A DNA stretch of 34,714 nucleotides from Cladosporium sp. IMV 00045. Lineage: Eukaryota; Ascomycota; Dothideomycetes; Cladosporiales; Cladosporiaceae. The notes under the pieces are model-generated. The model ran no database searches, was not told where the DNA came from, and saw only the letters and a list, made by a program, of their open reading frames with translations. The stretch spans positions 1-34,714 of the forward strand of contig MSJI02000488.1 in NCBI GenBank assembly GCA_001931905.2. The letters are read 5' to 3'. This document shows, one piece after another, positions 28,050-34,714 of this stretch; the stretch's first letter is position 1, and each line of letters begins with the position of its first letter. Position numbers and translations under genes: made by a program.

Positions 28050-29742
28050 ATGGAAATATCATCAGACACGTCTACCGTCTTAGACATCCCTCCCAGTGCC
28101 GCCGCTTTCTGCCCTTCACATCCTGATTATTATGTGGTGGGAACCTACTTGTTGCACCGGAACGATGAAGGGCAAGAGACATCAGACGAACCGCAGAAGC
28201 GCACCGGTACTTTGATTCTCTATCGTCTGAATGGAACTGAGTTGTAGGTAGGAAGACTTTCACAATAAAGGAAAATATACAGATTTGCTGACAGTGCTTC
28301 ACAGCACGCACGTACAGACGGTCGATCTCGACTCCGCGGTCCTGGACATTGAGTGGACGCCACACGTCACCACGTTGGGAGACGTATGCTGTGTAGCGAC
28401 GTCTACTGGATCACTGGAATTCTTCGCATTCGACGCGATTGCTGGAAAGCTGCAGCATACAAGCAAGCACCAAATCTGCGATGAGACCACGCTCGTATTG
28501 GATCTGCTCTGGCATCCCAGCAAACCCGACACCATAGCCGTCACGCTTTCGGACGGCGCCGTATCTATTTGCCAGAGCAGCGGCAGTACGAACGCCTGGA
28601 ACCCGAACCGTCAAGTCACCGTAACCGAAGTAGCAACTCACTCCCTCGAGCCGTGGACTCTAGCCTTCTCCCCCGACACCTCCCACCTCTTCTCCGGCGG
28701 CGATGATGCAGTCCTGCAAGCCCTACAACTCTCCTTCGACACCGACACCGGCGACGCTTCGCGACCTCCCACGCCCTCCGCCACGCCCCTCTGGACGGAC
28801 CGCAAAACTCACCAAGCTGGCGTGACGGCCATCCTCCCACTGGCCAACGACCTCCTGATAACAGGCAGCTACGACGATCACATCCGTGTCATCCACGCCC
28901 CTCCCATCGGGCGCAGACAAGTCCTCGCAGAGCTGGATCTCGGCGGCGGCGTGTGGCGGCTCAAGATGCTCGATGACGGCACCGTCAGCAGAGATGCCGA
29001 TAATGGCGATAGGTACGTGGAGGAAGCACAGGTTCACTACTGCTGCCTTTCTTTTTTCCTTTTTCTTCAATCTCAGAATTCCGCGAGTAAGAAGATGACG
29101 ATGCTTTTCGCTTCCCTCGCACACTCTGCCGTCAGCCTCCTCCTCGTGCTGCTCCTGCAGCCTTGCTCTCCTGGGGCTGACACGCATGTACGTGCGTTCT
29201 CAAGCGAGGTCATCGGCAGTTGTCTTCCGAACAGCATGCGCTACTTCGGAGCCTGGCGAAAGAAAGAACATCGCAGCAAGGAAGCGTTGCATTTGCCTCC
29301 CTAGTCCACGGTCCTGCATGCGCATGTCCCGTCAAGACGCTCACAGGCGGGTTGTGAAGCAAAATAGGCGAGCACACATACTCAACGCATTTCAACATGA
29401 TTCTTTGCACAAACAAAGCAAGCATGCATGCTAACTGTCACATTTCACAGCCCCAACAACAACAGCAGCGCCTCCTACACCCTCCTAGCGAGCTGCATGC
29501 ACGCCGGCTCGCGGATCGTGAGGCTTGACCGCCACCGCCGCAGCGATTCCGAAGGGTCGGACGAGTGGGCGTTCGAAGTGCTGGCGAGGTTTGAAGAGCA
29601 TGAGAGTATGAATTACGGGAGTGATGTGAGGCCGTTGGTTGGTAATGGTGAAGGTGGTGTTGGGAGTGGTGCAATGAAGGGGGAGAGGACGGTTGTGAGC
29701 ACGAGTTTTTACGATCGGTTGATGTGTGTTTGGCGGGTGTGA
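28050..29742 (+). CDS. DPH7: DPH7 (Rrt2/WDR85) diphthine methylesterase, WD40 protein
   Basis: Proposed exons are 28050..28243, 28305..29012 and 29451..29742, totalling 397 residues, close to yeast Rrt2 (about 387). Intron 1 is 61 nt (GTAGGT...CACAG, branch TTGCTGAC); intron 2 is 438 nt (GTACGT...TTCACAG, branch TGCTAACT), and both joins are phase 2. Family-typical stretches are PPSAAAFCPSHPDYYVVGTYLL near the start (28 residues in), VLDIEWTP, GSYDDHIRVI, GGGVWRLK, LLASCMHAGSRIVRL and the terminal TSFYDRLMCVW, which together indicate a WD40 propeller. Dph7 removes the methyl ester from methylated diphthine on elongation factor 2, a cytosolic step in diphthamide synthesis, letting Dph6 amidate it. 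The 3' exon is short but carries the hallmark CMHAG and FYDRL motifs, so it must belong to the gene. Confidence 0.85.
29013..29450 (+). other. Long intron in DPH7
   Basis: The second intron is 438 nt, several times longer than most other introns in the window. It has a good donor (GTACGT) and acceptor (CTAACT then TTCACAG). A pyrimidine tract ending TCTCAG (to 29076) followed ten bases later by GTAAGA (29087) could mark a nested intron or micro-exon, but a 10-nt exon there breaks the reading frame of the last exon. Confidence 0.6.
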
Positions 29743-30486
29743 ATGAATGAAGGGGTGAATGAATGGGGGCATTCTGAAAGTTTTCGCTTCGGAATATGGC
29801 GTTCGATAGCCATGCAGATCTTCGAAGGTGTGGTTCTGAAGTTGATGTTGCTGGTGAGAAGTTTCCATATATTTTTTTGGTGGCTTCAAAGGTATTACCA
29901 GTGCCTGTACTATTCACGGATCTGTTTCTCGCTGCTGTGTTTTCCTCGCCTGTCCCTGCTTGTATTCCTGCCATCTGGCGTCGGGTATCCTACAAAACTG
30001 CTGTTAAAGGACTCGTACGCAAATTCGTTGATTGCGAGGAAATAGGAAAGCCAAGAAAAAATCCAAAGGGTATTCGCCAATACAACGCCCAGCTGTGCCC
30101 ATATCATAATATTTCCCCCTGTCGCGCCCCACAGAGGTAGCTCGCTGACTTCCTAGTGGCTCTTCGTTGCTTCGCTGCTCTCGTATCGTCGTGTCCCTAT
30201 TCCCACTAGTCTCTGAAGTGCAGTCCTCTGGGAAGTGTTTCCTCTCATAAAGAAATCTGTGTCTGTCCGAAGAGCATCCAGTCGGTATGCCGTGGCGGCT
30301 TTTCCGACGTCGATCGTGGCGGCTATGCGTGTGACGTCTCGAAACATAAGAGTGCGATCGATGGCGTGGCGTGCTGTTCTCCCCGTCTAGCCATCACCTC
30401 CTGGCTGGTGAGCGACCTCTCAAACTCGATCTAGACCGCGACCGTGACCTCGAGCGGGCAGCGCGTCGAGAACTCCTTCGACCTAG
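29743..30486. other. Convergent 3' region DPH7 / lipocalin-like gene
   Basis: 744 bases between converging genes. Short frames (for example 29796..30140) have no domain. T/A-rich segments near 29860-29890 look like untranslated sequence. Nothing further is supported. Confidence 0.55.
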
Positions 30487-31512
30487 TCACGGCTCGCCGG
30501 GGCCGGAGATCTTGATCTGTGGCATTGGCGCTGGCGGCTCGCCGCTTGTGTTGTCTCGTGCCCGTCGCCATTTTAGCACGGGGATGCGTTTGTCACCCTG
30601 TTGAACGGATTTAGTCAGCTGATTGTCCTTTCTCGAGGAGTGAGAGCCGTGACGCAGATGACTTTTCGTCGTAACGATAAACGACCAAAATCATTCATCG
30701 GCTCCCACCGAAAAATAACGCACCTTGATCTCTGTCGGCTCTTCGCTACCAAGGACAAGTACCTGCCCATCCTCCTCGAAACGATGTGTCCGCACCTGCA
30801 CATCGCCTATCCAGCCCGGCAGATTGCAGACCTGGAAAGTGTGGCGCAAGATCTCTTCTCGACCAGTACCCTCGTCGCTGATATAGTAAGGCCCGCAGTA
30901 GGCGAAGAAGCGCTTGCCGGCCTCGGCCCACTGCGGTTCTTCTCCCTCGCCTCGCTTGAAGCTTTGCTGGCCCGGTATCAGCATCTGCGCCGACATGTAG
31001 CCGTCCGGCGTGTACATGATGAAGCCCGTCACGTTCTTGGTCATGGGATAAGTGGGTCTCTGTATGGGCGATTCGGGCGTCGGGTGGGCTGTGTAGGATT
31101 CGAGTTTCCAGGCGCCGATGATTTTCTGGCGAAGAGGAATCTCCGGCGGAGGGGTCGAGCAGTCGCGTAGGGTGTACATGTCGCCGTTCAGGTCTTCGTA
31201 ATTCGTCGTTTCTATACTGGGTGTTATGGGCTTCGATGTCGTGTGGGGAACGCCGTTGACGTGGGCGTTGGTATATGGACTGCTGACAGCGTGTCCGTTG
31301 GTCAGAGAGTAGGCATGCGAGTAGCCGTTGGGTTGTGGTTTGCTGCGCGGCTCAGCAGCGGGTATGGGCGGTGAATGCAGACGACGTCTCTCTTTGGCAG
31401 GGTAGACGACCTCGTCGACAGGCACGACTTCGCGAGGACGCGACTTTGATCGTGAACGGGACTTTCTGTGAGGCAGCACCTTGGGTACCTGGAGGTACTG
31501 GGTGCTTGGCAT
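30487..31512 (-). CDS. Lipocalin-like domain protein
   Basis: Two minus-strand exons, 31512..30724 and 30597..30487, separated by a 126-nt intron (GTGCGT...CAACAG, branch-like GCTGACTAA), give 299 residues. The start is ATG at 31512; a GTG five codons upstream is not used. Residues 1-125 are low-complexity, with an Arg/Ser run KSRSRSKSRPRE (17-28) and a Ser/Asn/His/Pro-rich stretch. Residues about 130-270 match the fungal and bacterial lipocalin-like fold: IIGAWKLESY (131-140), GFIMYTPDGYMSAQM, FFAYCGPYYISDEG and HTFQVCNLPGWIGD. The second exon adds GDKRIPVLKWRRA, the last strand of the domain, then a Pro-rich tail. Members bind small ligands or act in secondary-metabolite pathways, but no partner genes are nearby, so the role is unknown. 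Confidence 0.82.
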
Positions 31513-33690
31513 GGTTCTATCACACACAGATAGTGGCAGTGGACGTGGCAGTGACGAACTCAGCAGCGAGAGGGCGGCTGAGGACAGACGGAGAGCTGCG
31601 ATAGCATATGGCGTGAGGCGTGACGGATGGGGACGAGATACTGTGATGAGAGATAGAAGTGACAGGACAGGAAGACGCAGGGCATGGCGGAAAGAGACAG
31701 AGACACGGCCTCAATCGGGCTACAAAGACTCGGGCACAGCTGGCTGATGCTGGTGCTGGCGCTGGTGTGAGAATAATGCAACTGGACTGGTTGTATGGCA
31801 TCACGGAGTTTGCTCTGTCAACGGCGGGTCTGACCTTGGGCTGGCTGGCGATACAGTCGAGGCTGGCAGTGTCTTGACGACATGAAGCGCACGCTAGTGG
31901 GTGGGGCGACCCAAGAATATCGGACTTGGACATGGGGGAGAGTAGACCCAATATTGCTTGCATGCAGCCCTGGCTAAACACTCGTCGAGCGATCACGACC
32001 ACCTGGTGAGATCGGACGGCGACATGCTCGGGCTGTGCGCTCTGGCCGCGGTAGGCATCCCTTGTCTATATCCTTATCGCGACATCGCGCATGGAAACAA
32101 ATACTCGACCCACGACATTATACGTGGGCAGTGCTGCATCTTTGTATGTACAAGGTCGCCCACGTATCCGCCTCCTCCAGCCCGGATGCCGAACGCACGT
32201 GCGTGTCGGTGTCACAGCAGAGTTACGGCTGTGTCTGACAATAGTCCGAGAGTTGGGTCGTGGAGAAAAAGCTACCACGGCTACCAAGCACCAGTTCCAT
32301 CTGCACCCTTGGATGAGGCACGCCGCATTATTATACACGCCAGGCCATTTCGAGAGACCGCGAGGTGCTGAATGGAGGTCCGCAAGAGCGATGGTCGCAG
32401 CCTTGCGAGCAGTCAGGTCAGATCACCTCAGCCGGACCATACACACGAGTCCGAAACTACTGTGAGACTCCTTCAGCTCCCTCGCGTTAGACTCTCGGGA
32501 CCGGCGAAGTGCCATGCTGCCACGCTCACCTACCTCTCTTTCAGACGAGTCCACGGCCGGATGCTCATGACGAAGACCTACTTGGTCGATCGGACAAATT
32601 GGTCAGCCTCAGCTAGGGAAGTGTAATAATAAGTGCCTTCGTGTCTGCATGTCTTCACGCCTGGCCAATCCGACAAAACATTTACGCTCCACCGCCGCAC
32701 AGCTTGCATTGAGAGTTATCGTGCGCGCGACCCGGCCGGATGCAGAAACCAACATCCGTCAGACCAAACGCCTGGGCCTTTCCACAGAACTTTTGGATCG
32801 CGCGAGGCCTTCATATTAGATCCTTCTTCGAGAATGGCCGCATCATCATTGATCAGCAGATTCTTGTCAAGATGTTGGTACGACCGAAACAACAGATTGC
32901 TGATGACAAGTGAAGCTGTCCACGCGGATTGATCTCCGAAGAGGCACATCTCAAATTGGCATGTCAGTTGTCGAGAGCAAAGCCCGACTTATCGATTTCA
33001 TGTGATGCTCACTCGCACATACGCGCCTGTCCCAAACCTTACACGATGGATGATTTGCTGGCGCCGCATATCATTCATGGTTCGGCTTGGGGCTCAAGCG
33101 CACCGCTGATCCGCGCCGTCCGACGTCAGGAGCCGTATAACACTGAGGCATATAGTCGGCAGTCGACATTGTGATAATGCTTGGTCATGTGAGGTGATGT
33201 AGACTCATACAAGTAACAGATACTTGTTGGGTCGAGCGTTGACAGCGAATACGATTGTTATACCAGGTCTCTTGGATGTCGGCTTAAGCATGTAGACCGC
33301 AGCCAGCCGCACTCGATGTTGCCTTGCCCGATGTCGGCTGGCTCGGATTCGATCATCAACAACGCGAAGTAATCCACCAAGATTCAAAAATGTTGTCAAG
33401 ACTCTGAAATCCACCGAGCGCGGCGCCGTGGCAGATGTAGCCTAGAGCCAATGAAGGTGATGCATCACGGTGCTCGACCACCCATTGACACAAATGATGG
33501 AGTAGGACACGCCATACCCTAACATCATCATGGCCCGCGGGATGTCAACATCTGTTATCCGACAAATCAGAGCAAGGACGGTTACCCATATTCATCATCC
33601 ATCGCACTCGATAGCTCCTCAGAGCTCCCCCGCTGTGGGGAGCAAGCTCTTGGGTGCGCAGGTTATGTTGGTTTTCCGTTCGCTTCGTCT
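31513..33690. other. Long intergenic region upstream of THI4
   Basis: About 2.2 kb between the lipocalin-like gene and the THI4 promoter. Many frames of 60-140 codons occur on both strands, but none starts with a good ATG context and carries a recognisable domain; composition is mixed with no tandem repeat. It should contain two divergent promoters and could hide a non-coding transcript or a lineage-specific gene that cannot be recognised by eye. Confidence 0.5.
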
Positions 33691-33693
33691 GTG

Positions 33694-33701
33694 TATTTAT
33701 A
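33694..33701 (+). promoter_or_regulatory. Possible TATA element for THI4
   Basis: TATTTATA lies about 100 bases before the first short upstream ORF and is followed by a pyrimidine-rich tract (33720-33760) typical of fungal transcription starts. This would give a leader of roughly 550 nt before splicing. Confidence 0.4.
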
Positions 33702-33804
33702 TTTCTTGGGTGGCATTGAAGCCACCTCTCTCTTCTTTTCACTACCATACACGCTTCACCGAAAATTCCAAAGTCACAGCAAAAGCTTCAAGCGTACACG
33801 CCTC

Positions 33805-33825
33805 ATGCTTCCACGTGGTATCTAA
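33805..33825 (+). other. Upstream ORF 1 in THI4 leader (6 codons)
   Basis: ATG CTT CCA CGT GGT ATC TAA encodes MLPRGI. A GTATCT at 33818, inside this uORF, could act as an upstream 5' splice site; use of it would remove the later uORFs. Its presence in mRNA depends on the true transcription start. Confidence 0.4.
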
Positions 33826-33900
33826 GAACACAAAAGGTTTACTGACTCGTCTCCCAGATTGTCACACGGATTACCCAAGCCGGTACGCCCGTACTCGACA

Positions 33901-33924
33901 ATGGGTTCGATTCCAGACGGGTAG
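33901..33924 (+). other. Upstream ORF 2 in THI4 leader (7 codons)
   Basis: ATG to TAG encodes MGSIPDG. It lies between the possible upstream splice site and the aptamer, so it would be retained only when a downstream donor is used or the intron is kept. Translation is inferred, not shown. Confidence 0.4.
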
Positions 33925-33944
33925 CGGGCCTTTGCCCAGCCACC

Positions 33945-33953
33945 ATGATCAAG
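33945..33953 (+). other. Upstream ORF 3 start at candidate 5' splice site
   Basis: ATGATCAAG directly precedes GTACTT. If spliced from 33954 to 34267 the reading becomes ATG ATC AAG ATC TAA (MIKI), a minimal uORF; if unspliced the frame runs 78 codons through the aptamer. Either form would compete with the THI4 ATG. The same bases pair with the aptamer (see findings). Confidence 0.45.

Positions 33954-34714
<761 letters not shown>

Noticed and set aside
29077..29086. 10-nt micro-exon inside the DPH7 long intron
   Set aside because: Including it changes the phase so that the final exon with CMHAG and FYDRL would be out of frame.
33901..33920. tRNA T-arm-like GGTTCGATTCC
   Set aside because: The flanking bases do not form the 5-bp T stem (two mismatches) and no A box, anticodon arm or acceptor stem fits upstream. 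It lies in the THI4 leader.

Overview
The window reads as nuclear DNA of a filamentous ascomycete. Genes are GC-rich, lie on both strands, and are either intronless or cut by short spliceosomal introns (mostly 55-126 nt, GT...AG, with CTAAC/CTGAC-type branch sites). There is no operon structure. A DNMT5-type methyltransferase and a THI4 gene with a TPP riboswitch in its 5' leader fit a Dothideomycete, perhaps Mycosphaerellales/Capnodiales; that placement is inference. No tRNA, rRNA, CRISPR array or transposon was recognised.

Layout. 1-208 (-): first exon of a SAGA subunit Hfi1/Ada1, cut by the window edge. 1488-2921 (+): type II Golgi-like glycosyltransferase (GT31-like). 3652-5197 (+, 3 exons): monocarboxylate-type MFS transporter. 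5355-6324 (-, 2 exons): secreted HEXXH zinc metalloprotease-like protein. 7073-8122 (+, 2 exons): Tls1/C9orf78 spliceosome-associated protein. 8823-10640 (-): tandem CCCH zinc-finger protein. 12670-15693 (+): membrane-anchored Ser/Thr-rich mucin-like surface protein with a conserved C-terminal domain. 15968-22663 (-): DNMT5, a 2231-residue fusion of cytosine-C5 methyltransferase, RING and SNF2 ATPase in one exon. 23702-24718 (+, 3 exons): 2H phosphoesterase. 25157-27610 (+): VID27. 28050-29742 (+, 3 exons): DPH7 WD40 diphthine methylesterase, with one unusually long intron. 30487-31512 (-, 2 exons): lipocalin-like domain protein. 33805-34714 (+): THI4 leader with short upstream ORFs and a TPP aptamer, followed by the THI4 coding start, which runs off the window.

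Functionally this is a mixed neighbourhood of chromatin (HFI1, DNMT5), RNA (Tls1, CCCH protein, 2H phosphoesterase), translation-factor modification (DPH7), surface/secretion (GT31, mucin-like protein, protease) and thiamine synthesis (THI4); I see no shared pathway. The two strongest signals are the THI4 riboswitch, where an 8-nt stretch of the aptamer is perfectly complementary to the exon sequence at a candidate 5' splice site, and the complete DNMT5 gene. Exon joins were inferred by hand from splice motifs, reading phase and remembered family sequence patterns, without transcript data.
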